64,000 nt of DNA from assembly GCA_905182985.1 (NCBI GenBank), contig CAJJDN010000091.1:327085-391084 (forward strand), read 5' to 3'. The translations under genes and the position numbers were made by a program. The notes below the pieces were generated by a model that was given only the letters and a program-made list of their open reading frames with translations, was not told the DNA's origin and made no database searches. The first letter of the stretch is position 1. The number at the start of each line of letters is the position of its first letter. This DNA is from Paramecium sonneborni (taxonomy: Eukaryota > Ciliophora > Oligohymenophorea > Peniculida > Parameciidae). Below are positions 1 to 13,500 of the stretch, piece after piece.

Positions 1-50
1 AATTTAGTTAGATGTCTTATATATTTTACTCCTTTAATTCTTTAAGCCAT
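1..50 (-). CDS. Possible 5' end of a leftward gene
   Basis: Reading leftward from a CAT at 48-50, the frame opens with MAQRIKGVKYIRHLTK and runs off the window without a TGA. Only 16 complete codons are visible. The mix of residues is plausible for coding DNA, and the AT-rich stretch up to 271 would be the intergenic spacer. No family can be named. This could be chance. Confidence 0.25.
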
Positions 51-271
51 TAATATTTTTCTATAAGTTAGCTATCTATTCGCAAATTTTCTGATATTTG
101 ATACATTTAAATTATTTTTATTTTGATATTTTAGATTTATATCTATTAATAAGTGTAGAAAATAACACTGTTTATTTCGGAACAAACCACAGAATTAAAA
201 TTTTAATAAAAAAACTCTAAATTCTTTAATCTAGAAATCACATAAACATTAATAATTTTATTTTTTGAATA

Positions 272-2100
272 ATGATTTCATTATTAGGATCTCATATAAT
301 GGAAAGAACGTTTCATAAATCAGTACATTCTGATTTTTAAAATAAAAAATAGAAATAATAAAAATATAAAAAATAGAAATAATAAAAATATAAAAAATAG
401 AAATAATAAAAATATAAAAAATAGAAATAATAAAAATATAAAAAATAGAAATAATAAAAATATAAAAAATAGAAATAATAAAAATATAAAAAATAGAAAT
501 AATAAAAATATAAAAAATAGAAATAATAAAAATATAAAAAATAGAAATAATAAAAATATAAAAAATAGAAATAATAAAAATATAAAAAATAGAAATAATA
601 AAAATATAAAAAATAGAAATAATAAAAATATAAAAAATAGAAATAATAAAAATATAAAAAATAGAAATAATAAAAATATAAAAAATAGAAATAATAAAAA
701 TATAAAAAATAGAAATAATAAAAATATAAAAAATAGAAATAATAAAAATATAAAAAATAGAAATAATAAAAATATAAAAAATAGAAATAATAAAAATATA
801 AAAAATAGAAATAATAAAAATATAAAAAATAGAAATAATAAAAATATAAAAAATAGAAATAATAAAAATATAAAAAATAGAAATAATAAAAATATAAAAA
901 ATAGAAATAATAAAAATATAAAAAATAGAAATAATAAAAATATAAAAAATAGAAATAATAAAAATATAAAAAATAGAAATAATAAAAATATAAAAAATAG
1001 AAATAATAAAAATATAAAAAATAGAAATAATAAAAATATAAAAAATAGAAATAATAAAAATATAAAAAATAGAAATAATAAAAATATAAAAAATAGAAAT
1101 AATAAAAATATAAAAAATAGAAATAATAAAAATATAAAAAATAGAAATAATAAAAATATAAAAAATAGAAATAATAAAAATATAAAAAATAGAAATAATA
1201 AAAATATAAAAAATAGAAATAATAAAAATATAAAAAATAGAAATAATAAAAATATAAAAAATAGAAATAATAAAAATATAAAAAATAGAAATAATAAAAA
1301 TATAAAAAATAGAAATAATAAAAATATAAAAAATAGAAAAAAATAATAGCATAGTTTAGAAGAATGGGAAAATATTAGAATTATGGTTATCTGGTCATTT
1401 AATAATAGAAGGAAATGAATCTGAAGATGTATTAGGAAATGGATGTTATTTAATGTATCCTTGGGTCAATCGACTAAGTGATAAGAATGTATAATGTTAA
1501 TTTCGTGACTCAAATGGTTATCCATTACATGGTTTATATGTAAATTCTGAAAGAGAAACTTTGATGAATGGAATTTAAAATTAATTATGCTTAACACCTA
1601 AAGATCGTGAGGAAGAAAAAAGCCATTTTCAAGAGATATTAACTTTTACTTAGGAGAATTAAATATCTTTTGAATTTATAATTTCTGATAATAAAAACTT
1701 TGAATATGGAATAGGTTATCATCCTTATTTTAATTTTGAAAATATTGATGATATAATCATGATAACAAATTTAAATAAAAAGTTAATAGTTGACAAAGAT
1801 TTAATTCCAATAGGTGATTAATTATAATGGGAAGATGTTAATTTGGCAGAAATACCTTTAAAGAATTAATAATTCGATAGTTGTTTTACGAATTAAGAGG
1901 ATAAACTTTTTATAAAATTGGTAAGTAATAAATATACTTTAATTATTGAATCAGATTCAATGAGATATTGCTAAATTTACACTCCTCCAGATAGAAAGAG
2001 AATTGCTATTGAACCATAATCATCAACAGCAGATTGTTTTAAATATAAGACATCTTTAAAAGGAAATTGCAAAGTTGGCTTTAAAATTACAATATAATGA
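272..2100 (+). CDS. Aldose 1-epimerase (galactose mutarotase)-like protein
   Basis: From 1360 to the TGA at 2098-2100 a single frame (TAA/TAG as Gln) gives an aldose/hexose mutarotase fold protein, which interconverts alpha and beta anomers of sugars or sugar phosphates in the cytosol. Visible signatures are CYLMYPWVNRLSD near the N end, LHGLYV with the first catalytic His, GYHPYFNFE with the second, and IAIEPQSSTADCF carrying the conserved Glu near the C end. The 5' end is inferred: ATG at 272 (or 299) opens a short exon ending at 322, then GTACATT looks like an intron donor. Using the TAG at 1357-1359 as acceptor gives exactly 264 codons and joins the epimerase frame; acceptors inside the repeat array do not. 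That would make a 1037-nt intron, about 40 times the usual size. The protein (263 aa) is slightly short for the family. It converges on the next gene with a 41-bp spacer. Confidence 0.75.
353..1336. repeat. Perfect 24-bp tandem array, 41 copies
   Basis: The unit AAATAATAAAAATATAAAAA plus ATAG repeats 41 times without a visible mismatch (984 bp), preceded by a partial copy at 344-352. Each unit ends in AAAAAATAG, the look of a Paramecium 3' splice site, and 24 nt is the modal intron length here. No unit contains GT, so units cannot be introns by themselves. All six frames lack TGA, so long open frames across it (for example a FYIFIISI repeat on minus) are artefacts of composition. It lies between the putative first exon and the body of the epimerase gene. 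Confidence 0.97.
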
Positions 2101-2141
2101 AAATGATATTGATTATAAATCATTTAATACATATTCCACAA

Positions 2142-5100
2142 TCATTATTACATTAGCTAAGGTTATTCATCTATCAAAATTTTAATATATTCAACCCATT
2201 TGTTTTTTTAGCTCTCAGATTTACAAAGAGCATTCAAAGTTTTAGGTTTAATATTCTTTTAAGCAAATAATGTAAAACAACGATCAGGTTCAATAACTAT
2301 TCTTAATTTAATTACTTTTACCTTTATGTTTCATTTTATGAATTTATTTCACAAGCCAATTTTAATTTTCAAATGCACTTGATGATAATGATTTTTTATC
2401 AAAATTGCTTTTAATTTCTTGAATTTAATTTAATTTTAAGATCCATTTTTGCTTAACTAATTTTGTGCTTTCTTATCTACATCTAATTTATTATAATGTT
2501 TCATCACAAAAGAATCTATAATAACCTCGACTTCCATCTTCTTTATACATTTTCAGAATTTCTCCTTTTTGTAAGAAATTCTTGATTTCATCAGTTAATT
2601 TAGATAGTTGCCTCTTAGGTCCTTACAAATATTTAATTAATTCATTCAAAACTGGTTCATTTAATTTTTCTAATTAATTTAAGAACTATTCAGCAATACT
2701 TTATCTATATTCTTCTAATGATTTAGCAACATCAAGTATAATAGTAGCTAACTAATGAAAAGAATTAGATTTACGTTTAAAAGAACTTCTTTTTCTTTTG
2801 TAGCTAAGACTTCTGCTACACATGCATCAATTCCTTTATTTACAAATATTTGATTTGCAAAAACTTTAGATTCTCTGGATAAAATAATCTATTTTAATTG
2901 ATAAATAATCTTACACTAATAGTTTTAGTATGTTTGTGATTGTTTTTTTAGATTAATTCAATTAATGTAGGTATGAAGTTTTCATTATCATCAACTTATT
3001 CTACAATCAATAAAGTTTTATCAATTTATAATTCAGTAACTTCATTTTATTAAATAAATATCATTAATTAATTAGCTAACTCATTCGTTTTGTTAAACAA
3101 TTTTAAACTATAGTCTAAAATTTAATCATATAATTTTTTTTCATTTTTATTGACTCTCAAAATTTCTGAAAAGTCAAGTCCAACATTTAATTGTTCAAAC
3201 TTAGAAATAGATTCTTTATTTATTGCTGCCATCTTTAACATAACATCAAGGGTAAGAACACAAGAACTTAATTCAGCTTTCTTTAAAATATTAGCTATTT
3301 AAACGAACCCATTTAATTAATCAATAAATTAATAGCAGTTACCTAATATCTATCTAATAAGGCGGAGAGCTTATTATTCAAGTTTTTCAAATTGTAAACA
3401 TCTAAAATTGACATAATAATTACATCAATGTTGATTCTACAGTATGTATATCAATAGGAACATTTATTTAAGCAGCTATTTTTAATTCTAAATTAAGCAA
3501 TAATAAAATTGAATCAACTTCCTTTTAATGTTTTTTAATAAATTCATTGATAATTTCTAATAATTTCTATTCAATCATCTATTAAATATTTGATGTATAG
3601 GAAGCAAGATGAAATAATGTATTAACACATTATTCGAAAGATTTTTACTTAAAATTTTAAATGTTCTTCTTTAAAATTTTAATTAGATATTCTAATTTCA
3701 TTTATTTTTTAATCTCTTCATTCTTATAACACATATTATTAATTAAGGTTAATAAAGATTCTTCCAATTCATCTAAAATTTAAGATTATAAAATTTAATC
3801 TATAATTTTACTTTCCATTACAATAGTTCCATTCTCTGCATTTCGATATACAATTTTAGACAATGCTTCTATTGCTGGTTAGACAACTTCAATTGTATTA
3901 GGATGTTATTTAATTTATTCTAACAATTGTTAAATTATTCCTAATTCTGCAATTTTATCTTAGTAAGTTTCAGAAACAGATAATTGTGATATCATTTCAT
4001 CACATTTTTTAATTATATCAATATTATCTTAATATTTAGTAAGAAGATCTTTTTACAAATCTATTCCATTTTAATCCCCTATTGTACTTAAGATCATTTC
4101 ATCTTAACATAACTTTTGTAATGCTTCTAAACCAGTCTCAACAACTTTTGGATTATCTGATTAATGTTATATTAAATTCACCATTGAAACAGGTCCATCG
4201 CTCTATGCAAAATTGCTTAAAGTTTCAGGAACTTATGAAATCTAACCAGCTGTTTCTAAAACTTATTCAGCATATTTTGAATCCTAATTCTTTAATTCAT
4301 TAAGAGTATTTTAATAAAGTTTTGAATTTGGTTATAATACTTATTCAGCTATATCTTGATGTTTAGTTAATCTCCTAAATACTTCCCAAGAATCTTCTAT
4401 TTGAAATAATCTTTCTAACATTCCTTCATCTAATATTTATTATGGATTCTTGACTGCTATTTCTAAACAATCTTTAACTAATTATTTATTTTATTCAGGT
4501 TATGTTTATTCATTATTCATCTATGAACTATCATTCATTTTATCTTGACTTTACTCTAATTTTTATTATTTTTCTTATTCTTTTTCTTATTTTAATTACA
4601 TAAGCAACTGTTTTTATTGTAAAAGTGATTGTCTTTACTTTAATAATGATTATCTTGGTATTAAGGGTTGTTTAGGTTTGAAATGTTTAAAAAGCTTTTC
4701 ACATTGATCTGGATAATCATTTTACCATTAAAGCAAGAGTTATTATCCATTTTGTTATTAAAATTCTTATTTTATCTAATCATTTTCAAATAAAATATCA
4801 AGAGAAGTTAATATTTCTAATGGAAATTATTTTTATTTCAAATAATCTAAAAAATAACTTAAAGAAATTGATTAACAAAATATAGCTAAATTAGCTAATA
4901 TTTTAAAAGCATACAAAGTATGGCCATTATTTTATTTAATAATTAGATAGCATAATTCTCTTCCTTTTTCCCTCTATATTCTGACAGCCACTGGTTCAGA
5001 TGATGATAAATTCTCAAGCCAAGCCAAGTTCTTTTTAGCTTATTCTTCATTACTTTATTCAATTACTAATTCTTATGTTTATAAAATTAATTTTTAAATA

Positions 5101-8100
5101 AATCTTTTATCTCCTAAAATTTTACTGATATCCTTAGATTTCAAACATGATCTGTACAATATATCATATAAATTAGTAATTACAAATTTATTATTCTAAT
5201 ATTCTTCCATCAAATCTCTAATATTAACTCATAGTTTTACAAAATAAATTGGAGATAATCTGCTTAAATTACTGCCTCCGCTTTAGATAGATAATAAGTC
5301 AGCAAATTTACAGGATTTTCACTATGTCGTTTTTATTATAGAAATTAAAAACACTTATCTATTTCTATAGGTTCTATGTAATTATTTATCAACATTTATG
5401 TTAAAATGTTAATAGATGAACACAATAAACGATCATTGTCTATAAATTAATAAATATTTTACCCTTTTCTAATTCACAATATTTAAGGACACTTATAAGT
5501 GCATCTAGGATATTACAATCAAATTCATATTCTAAAGCTTATGGAATTGTAGAATAAACACTTAGTTTATCCATATATTCAGCACCTAATTCTTGATCTT
5601 CCATTTCTTCAAAATATTAAATCATCTATTTTATTTATTTTTTAATATCCTCAGTTAAAAATGAATCTCCCTCATATTTTTAAACAGTATCAACATAAGG
5701 AATTACTTAATTAATAACTTCAATATCATATTAATGCTACAATTGAAATAAAGTAACATATTTAAGTGCATTATCTGTATAATTAATGTCTGATAATATT
5801 TAAATAGTTTCTAATCCCATTTCTTTAGTTGTAGTATCCTCTGGTAGTTTTCTACATAGAATTTTCGGAAGATCTCTTACATTCTATTTAAAAAGTTCAA
5901 AAAGTAAATAAATTTTAATAATATCTAAGATCTTCAATTAGATTTTCTCTTTTTATACATATTTCTTCATGAGGATTTACAGTAAACTTATGAATTGAAT
6001 AACATATTAATTATCTTAAATATCTAATAAATGATGTTATTTTTTATTTGAATTCTTACAACCTGCACCCATAAATAGAATAGTATCTAAACTAGATTCT
6101 AAAAGTTCTTCATTCTCAAGTGATTAAAATAAGAAATCAAAACATAATTAAGAGGTTTTCTTTTGAGTATATAAATTACCAGTCTTGTCATTCCAATAAA
6201 AAGTTGACATAGTTTACAACAATAAAAATATGCATTAAACAATTTCAAAATGTTCGGTTTTATAAGATTTCAAGAATTTCAATAAACAATTCATTAATTC
6301 TGTGAAATAGTCATTTTGTAAGTAAAACACACCTTCAATTTAAACATAATAAGAGAGTTTTAATAATTGTATTTCAAACATTACTTTCGATAACTCATCA
6401 TTATATTTATTTCCAATAAGTTCTTTCTATAATGTTTTAATATCATCTTATTTAGTCAAGTTTCTCACTAAGATGATAAACTATTATTCTAATTCTTCAT
6501 TTTATTAAAATTCTACTGTTACTTCTTCAGGATCATCTTCCTCAGCTTCAGAATCAGTTTTAACTTATTTTAAGGTGTTAACAATTGTAATATAATCTTG
6601 AAGTAAATTAAGGATGTGTACCTTTATTTTTTTTACATGACAATACTGAAATGATCAAATTGGATTTAAGTGATGCTACTTGCTCAGGATATTTATTTAA
6701 AATTTGAATGTAATATAATAAGGATCTTTTCCATAGATAATGTCTTTAAATAAATTGTACAATGACAGAAAGCTTTTTGATTAGATAATCTTTAATGTCT
6801 TGATGAATTAACAACAATAATTTAGAATTATATTCTTAAGATGCTTGATTATTAACATTTTCAATGATTTTAAAGAATGCTTCTTTTCCTTTAGCAATGG
6901 CCTTAAAGGTTTTATCATTTTTGCTTGCATAAGTCAATAATAATCTTAAGCCATCTTTAACTCCTTTCAATTATGCCAATTAAGCAATAACTTTATCAAT
7001 AATTTTAGTAAGTTCTTCAATAGTTAGATTAGTTCCAAGTTTTCTACTTAGATCAAAAGATGCAGCTACTACTTCAGCATCTTCATTTTCATATAATTCC
7101 ATCATTAAAGGTAAAAATTATTTTAATTTATTAGCCTAGACATTATGGATAAAATAAATACATAATCTTAATCTTAATCATAGAGTCTACTCAAACAATT
7201 AAGAGCATCTCTTAATATGTGTTTTCTTTTAATAATTTTTTTATATCCTTTAATCAAATCAAATAAAATATTAATGAATTCATCTAAATTGATTTGACTA
7301 TGGATTGCTGGTATCAAACAAGCCAAGAGACTCATTGAAAATTCAGCTTATTAATCTAGTTATTTAATTGATTAGATATTTTATTAAATCTATTCAATAT
7401 TTATTATGCTCTACAAAATTTAAGCCCCTTTATCATTCACATCAATCTATATCTAAAAACAATATCAATACATCATTATGCTATATTAAAATTTCACTCA
7501 TGATTTTCAAAGGAATAGACTGTTTCTATTTTATTATATTCAAAGCATTTTTATTATTTACTAATAGTAATAAAATTCTTAAAGTTTCTTTGATTACAAA
7601 AATATTGTCTATATATTCTTGCATCAATTATATGTAAATAGTAATAAGTTCATGTATATTAATATTTTCAATAATGCATTCCTATACTATTTTAATAAAT
7701 CTAAAATGTTACTTAACATTTTGTATTCCAGATCAAATATTCTTTTCATCTCATTTAACAGAGGTTTGGAAACTATCAAAATTTACACAAATCCAATTAA
7801 AATATTAGATTTTGCAAGTGAATCTGTTTGGAGCTATGTAAAAGTCAGATTTTGATAAAGGTCTAGTGTAGACTAAAATGATAAATAACATTACTTTAAT
7901 AGCTTCAAGTGATAACTATCTATTAGTTATTGAAGAGATAACATGACTAAGATTGCTATCTATAACATTCTTAGCTATGAATTCATCTCTAAATTTATGT
8001 AAACCTATCATTCTGTTTAAACAACCACATACATTATATATTATTTGATCACTCTACCTATGGTTATCTATACACTATATAAGAATAGAATATCCCTCTT

Positions 8101-8297
8101 AAGATCAAAATTTCATTACCTTTAAAAATATAGATTGAATTATCTCGATGTTTGTTATTAGGTAAATACATTTGTGATAAAAGGCAATTTAATGAAAACG
8201 ATATCAGCTTCTAGAAATAGGGATTCATTTTTATAGATTGAAGCAAAGAAACTGTTGTGGCATCTGGTTTATCATAAAATTTCTCTTTAAATTTCAT
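2142..8297 (-). CDS. Large armadillo/HEAT-like helical-repeat protein, about 2,000 aa
   Basis: Start MKFKEKFYDKPDATT at 8297; end ...DEQPQLMQQ and TGA at 2142-2144. Almost the whole length is amphipathic helices typical of armadillo-type repeats, for example HPNTIEVVQPAIEALSKI near 3.9 kb followed by helices ending in a Cys-Tyr loop. An acidic linker (SEAEEDDPEEV) sits near 6.5 kb. The last ~45 residues (FTLFAQKNIKPKTL...KWVEYIKIL) look like the final strand and Trp-bearing helix of a PH-type domain, a weaker call. Four introns were fixed by frame: 8098-8119 (22 nt, AAG acceptor), 7873-7894 (22), 7687-7712 (26), 2297-2321 (25); more are likely. Such proteins are scaffolds; no partner can be deduced. 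Exact exon map between 2.4 and 7.6 kb was not checked base by base. Confidence 0.7.
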
Positions 8298-8438
8298 AAT
8301 CTTTTTTTCTTAAAATTTTATTTATATAATGAGTATTTATTCAATTATAAATAAATTAACTTTACCTAAATAAACAAACTATATGTATAAAATTTATTCT
8401 CTGAACAGGATTTTTGGATATCTTGATTAAGATTTAAA

Positions 8439-10386
8439 TCAAGCCAGAAGTTATCTAACTTAACCAACTTCTGCTAAATCTTAGACAGTCTTCATTTTAA
8501 TTATCAATATCAGCCCATATAAACATAATAATTTGTATATTTCAATATTTTTCTTTTCAACAACCATATATAAGGAAATATACACAAATTTATCCTTAGA
8601 ATTAGACAACGCTCCATTTTCTTTTGAAAAATTTAATATAAATAGTTATCAATAAGTGCATTCTAAAGAATTTGAATTAAAATTAAAATGATGTGGGGCT
8701 GTATTACTAATAGAGTTCTGAAGATTCATTAAAACTTTATTTTCTTTAATTAATTCATTTAATATAAAGTTATTTTTCAAAAATAGAATAAAAGTGAACA
8801 AAATTTGAGGGGATTATGATTTTTCGAATTCCTTAATAGTATTTACATAGAATTTTAAATACATTAAGTTAACTAAACAAAACAGATTCTGGATAGGTTG
8901 AGATGCTCTTTATTTTCAACATCAACATTAAATTTCAAATACAAAAGTAACTTTATTATTTCACATTAACCTGAAATTGATGCTAAATGCAAAGGAGTAT
9001 CACCTCTTTCATTTTATTGTTCATACTTTAAACTTTTTTATACAATAATTTAAGGCTTTGTATTTTATTAAAAAAAGAACAAAGATAAGTTATGTTATTA
9101 AATTCCTGATGTGCTTAATGTATGTTAGCTCCATTTTATATGAGCACTTTGCTAGTATCTTTATCATCATTTAATACTGAAAATATTAATTGGAAAAAGT
9201 TGTTTGGATTTTCATCATCTTAAATGATCTAATTTTTTATTGGATTGTTTTCCAAAAAATATTAAATCAATTCATTTTTTTATCCAGATATAAGAAAAAA
9301 AGAAATTCATGCTACTTTATTTGAATGTACTTATAAGGATTCCAATATTAACAATAAGAAATTATTTTCTTTATATTATTATTTTTAATAAGTTTTAAGT
9401 GCCTAAATAAAAATATTATATTTACTTATTCAGATGTGTGAATAGAATACCTATCAATAAGAAATTGCTTTCCATTTAAAATGAAATTTTATATATTCTT
9501 CATTAATTTATTTTAATTTTATTATGTATTGCTATTTATGAAAAATATTAACTCAAACACCAAATATTTTATATAAATATTCTTTTTTCATGTCATTGTG
9601 TATCCAAACAACATGAAGATTAGGATATATTTCAGATATTCTTTTAATCCTCACATATCTTAGTAGAAATGTTCTCATTGTTTGAATCTAAAAATCTTCA
9701 GATTAGAGAAATAGATACGCTTAATCTCCAATTTTGAGATCGATTAAATTTCCTTTCTCAAAAAAAAAATCCTTATATTGAATTCTCAGATCCTACACAA
9801 AATAATCCAATGTTAAATCTGAGTTATACACCTTAATTTACAAAAAATTCAATAAATCAGGATAATATACTGCTAAATCAGAAAGAAGAAGCTTCATTTA
9901 AAATATTTGAGGTCCTATTTTTAAAAATTCTTATTTTTAAACTTGCAAATGATAATTTAATCTTGAAATCACTTCCTATTCTTCAATCAAAGGCCATTAA
10001 TTTAATTATTGAATAACCAAAGTATATGCAAGTGGAATTACATCATAAATTGAAATTTAATTTTCTTACAAACAATCAACATAATGTTTATTTATAAGAT
10101 TTGAATTTCCAACTATCAAAGAACATGCTAATGCTTCTAATGATTTTTTTGTATTGATTTTCCAATTTTTTAATCCAGGTTCTAAAGAGAAGTTTCTAAT
10201 AAATTATGTTTGATCAATATTTTGCTCCATGTATTTAATCACTTGATTACTTTCTTCCAATTTTTAATTAAATAAACTTGTCATAAGAAAGGGACCAAAC
10301 TTTTTTATAATAGATGTGGGTGAATCTAATTACTCTGAGTGGCTTAACAGACTCTATAAATTATGTTTTAAGAATGTAAATTTCAT
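8439..10386 (-). pseudogene. Ankyrin-repeat protein gene with decayed 3' half
   Basis: ATG at 10386 opens MKFTFLKHNLQSLLSHSEQ and the first 400-plus nt read cleanly. Ankyrin repeats follow: NGANIHQAHQEFNNITYL near 9.1 kb, then RGDTPLHLASISG near 8.98 kb, and a last one around YGADIDNQN and KTVQDLAEVGQVRQLLA ending at TGA 8439-8441. Keeping these in one protein needs several frame changes: near 9040 (A-run before the TPLHLA repeat), near 8910, an in-frame TGA near 8660, and two compensating one-base shifts near 8490. No 20-30 nt GT...AG intron was found that repairs them. Translation may instead end at the TGA 8777-8779. Either the gene is a recent pseudogene or the 3' end is rich in sequencing errors; the former seems likelier because the upstream part is clean. 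Confidence 0.6.
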
Positions 10387-10562
10387 TATTAATATATAAT
10401 TATTGTCTGAAAATAAATGATGTTATTTTCTTTTGTTTAAATGTTTGATTTTTTCTTTTTTGAATTAGATGTCATTATAAAGAGATAAAGGCAGTAATTG
10501 CAAGTAAACTTATATTTTCCTTAAAATTACTTATTTTGTTCTTAGTTTTATAATAAATATAA
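10387..10562. promoter_or_regulatory. Divergent intergenic region (bidirectional promoter)
   Basis: 176 bp separate the start codons of the leftward ankyrin gene (10386) and the rightward ATPase/cyclase gene (10563). Both promoters and 5' UTRs must lie here, which is a normal Paramecium spacing. No recognisable element was identified; this is positional inference. Confidence 0.5.
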
Positions 10563-13500
10563 ATGAAAACCATTGGCAAATTAATTTATGAGCAATTGAA
10601 GAAAAAATATGACAACGTCAAAAATAATCGTAAATAAACGAGGTTTCATTATTAAGTATTGAGTCTATTAATTGGATTAGATGGAAATTGATTGTGGAGA
10701 AGTTGTAAATATTAAGGGTGTAAAACAATTTGAATTAAGTAATAAAATCAATACAGGCTATTTTGATTTTAAAACATTGCTTTTCTTTTTATTTTTTAAA
10801 TAGTTTGAGAGAATAGGAGTCCTCATATATTATATTGTTATGATTCTCCATTTTAGTTACCTTTAAATTAAGTAAACAATCAAATTATTATTAAGTCCTG
10901 AAGACTTGGTTGTGTACATTTTGCCATTATCAATGCATTACATTCTGTAAGTGTTAAAAGCATTCTATTTTGATTATTTAAAAATGGAATATGATAAAAA
11001 GACAAATCTACGAGGTATAACAAGATATAGAAGATTGAGAAAGGAAATTGCATCAGGGAATAAGTCGTAATAAAATTAATAATAAATCGAAAATTTTTTA
11101 AATTCAAAAGAACCACAAATTACAATAACAAAATAAGAAATGTATAAAAAACCTCATTCAGTTTAGTCAGTGAAAAGAAAAGAAAAATTATTACTTTATG
11201 AGAATATCAATTGGGAGCAACTTGAGGTAGGTGATTTAATTTATTTAAAACGAAATGAAATATCACCAGCTGATATATTAATAATAGATGTTTCTGATAA
11301 TATTGTTGGAGTATCTTCATAATAGTTAGATGGATAAACAAGTGAAGAAGCAAGACAACCAACTTAATTGACAATGTTGAAAAACGGTAAGTACAAAGCG
11401 TAAGGATTTGATTATAAAAAAATTTTGACAGGTTAAATATAATTTGATAAAGATAAAAATGAAAATATATATGGATATATTAAATTGAAAAAAGATCCAA
11501 AAGGTGAAAACTTTAATAGAAATAATATCATCAGAAGGGAAGAACAATTAAAAACATGTTAATATTTAATAGGATTAGTATTATTTGCAGGATAAAAATG
11601 CATTTGTTATGATAAATTGAAATAAGCAGAAAAAAAATCCTTTTTTGTTCAAAAGTCAAGGATGTTTTTTGCATTAACACTAACAATTAGCATTATTATA
11701 ACATTCATAAGTTGGTTAATAGCATCATTTGGAGTGTGTTAAGGCTCTTCGAATGATAAAGTATTTGATTCGACAACACTTATATTTTATATGATACAAT
11801 ATTTAAAGACTACTCCAATTTACTTTTATAATTGTGTAGACATCATAGAAATGGGGTATGCACATTATAAGTATATAAAATTTAATCAAAATAAATTATC
11901 AGATATGAGAATAAAAGTTGGAAATAGTATTGGAGTTCTTAATACCCAAAATATTTAGCCATAAATAAATTATGAATAATTAAATTCAGTTTCAATAGGG
12001 GATCTAGTTATGACTGAATATGTATGTTTTGATAAAACTGGTACTTTAACGACAGGTGAATTTAGAGTAAGATCAATAATTATTGAAGACATGATGTATA
12101 AATTTGGATAGAAGAAGATTTAAAATGGATGGTAACTTTTCAAAGAGAATTTTAGATAATAATTAAAATAAAATCCTAACTTTCGAATTCCAGAATAGGA
12201 TGAATATTCTGATGAATAAATAGCTATTGAATAATAATCGAAGAGTAGAAGTAATGGATTTAAGAATACTGTATCAGTTTTATCAAAGTCTTTAGGAAAA
12301 TAATAAACTCAAAAATTTAGATCTACATTACTACATTAAACTCATTTTAATGATGAAAATAATTTCAATAACAAAATGTCAACTTTTTAGCCTTTATAAC
12401 AATCAGCAATATTAAGTAAATCTGAATTAGAAAGTGCTAATGTTAAGAATTCTGAAGGTAATAATACTGAATTGATTGGTCAACATATAATAGAAAATAT
12501 CAGACCTGAAGATTTGGATGATACTCATTGTAAAATAACTCCTGATTTAAAGGCAAATAGACCTAAACCATTTTTTAATAAGAGTATAATAGGGAATTAA
12601 TCCATATCAATTTAATAATCCCCATCTTCAAGTCCTTTTGAGGAAATTCAACTAATGCCTCAAGAAGATAAATAGTCTGTAACTAGTGATAGATAAAAAA
12701 AACCTAGGAGTGATAGTGATGCCACAAAAAAGGATGAATATAGACATATTAAAAAGTAGTCATCTTTTGTTAATAGAAATAATAATAATAAAGCTACTTT
12801 GTAATATGTTTAAATGGAAGAGGAAATTAATGAAATAGCATTTTAGAAAGATCAAGAATTCTATTAAAAATTGGTATGTGGACCATCTTAAATATTTTAT
12901 TAAGAAGCTATTCTATCACTATTATTGTGTTAAGAAGTTGCATCTAAATTTACATAATTTGATGATTAATTTATTCATGATTCAACTTAATCTACTCTAG
13001 ATTCAGAGTTGATGAGATTTGCTTAATATTTTGATATTAAATTTATATGTACGAATGAGACAGGTGGAAAGATAACATACATCATAGATATATTGGGGGA
13101 AATGCAGGAATTTTAAATTCTGTCTATTAATGAACAAACTTAAAATCATCCTAGATTAGGAGTTATGATATAATACCCTGATAAATTAGCAGAATAATTC
13201 TAATTCTTTATTAATGAATAAGAAGAAGAGAATGAATTTATAAATTGTGTGTTAATAGTTAGAGAAGAATTTAATTAGATTCCATCCTATGTAGATATAG
13301 ACAAAAATAGTAGAGAATATTGGGATAGAGTATTTACAAAGTTACATATGGCTGGAATGAGAACTGTTGTATATTCTAAAATATATTTAAGAGAAAATGA
13401 AAAAAATGAATTCTTAGATAAGTATTCATAAGTTAGATTTTAACAATCAGAAAATGAAATAATCTAATTATTTAATGAAATAGAAAAAGACATGCAAATC

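Noticed and set aside
1..120. Telomere or telomere-proximal repeat at the window start
   Set aside because: No C4A2/C3A3-type repeats are present at either edge of the window.
353..1336. CRISPR-like array
   Set aside because: The repeats are directly adjacent with no spacers, and the genome is eukaryotic.
258..1352. 364-codon minus-strand frame of FYIFIISI repeats
   Set aside because: It is the translation of the 24-bp tandem array, which lacks stops in every frame; no gene context supports it.
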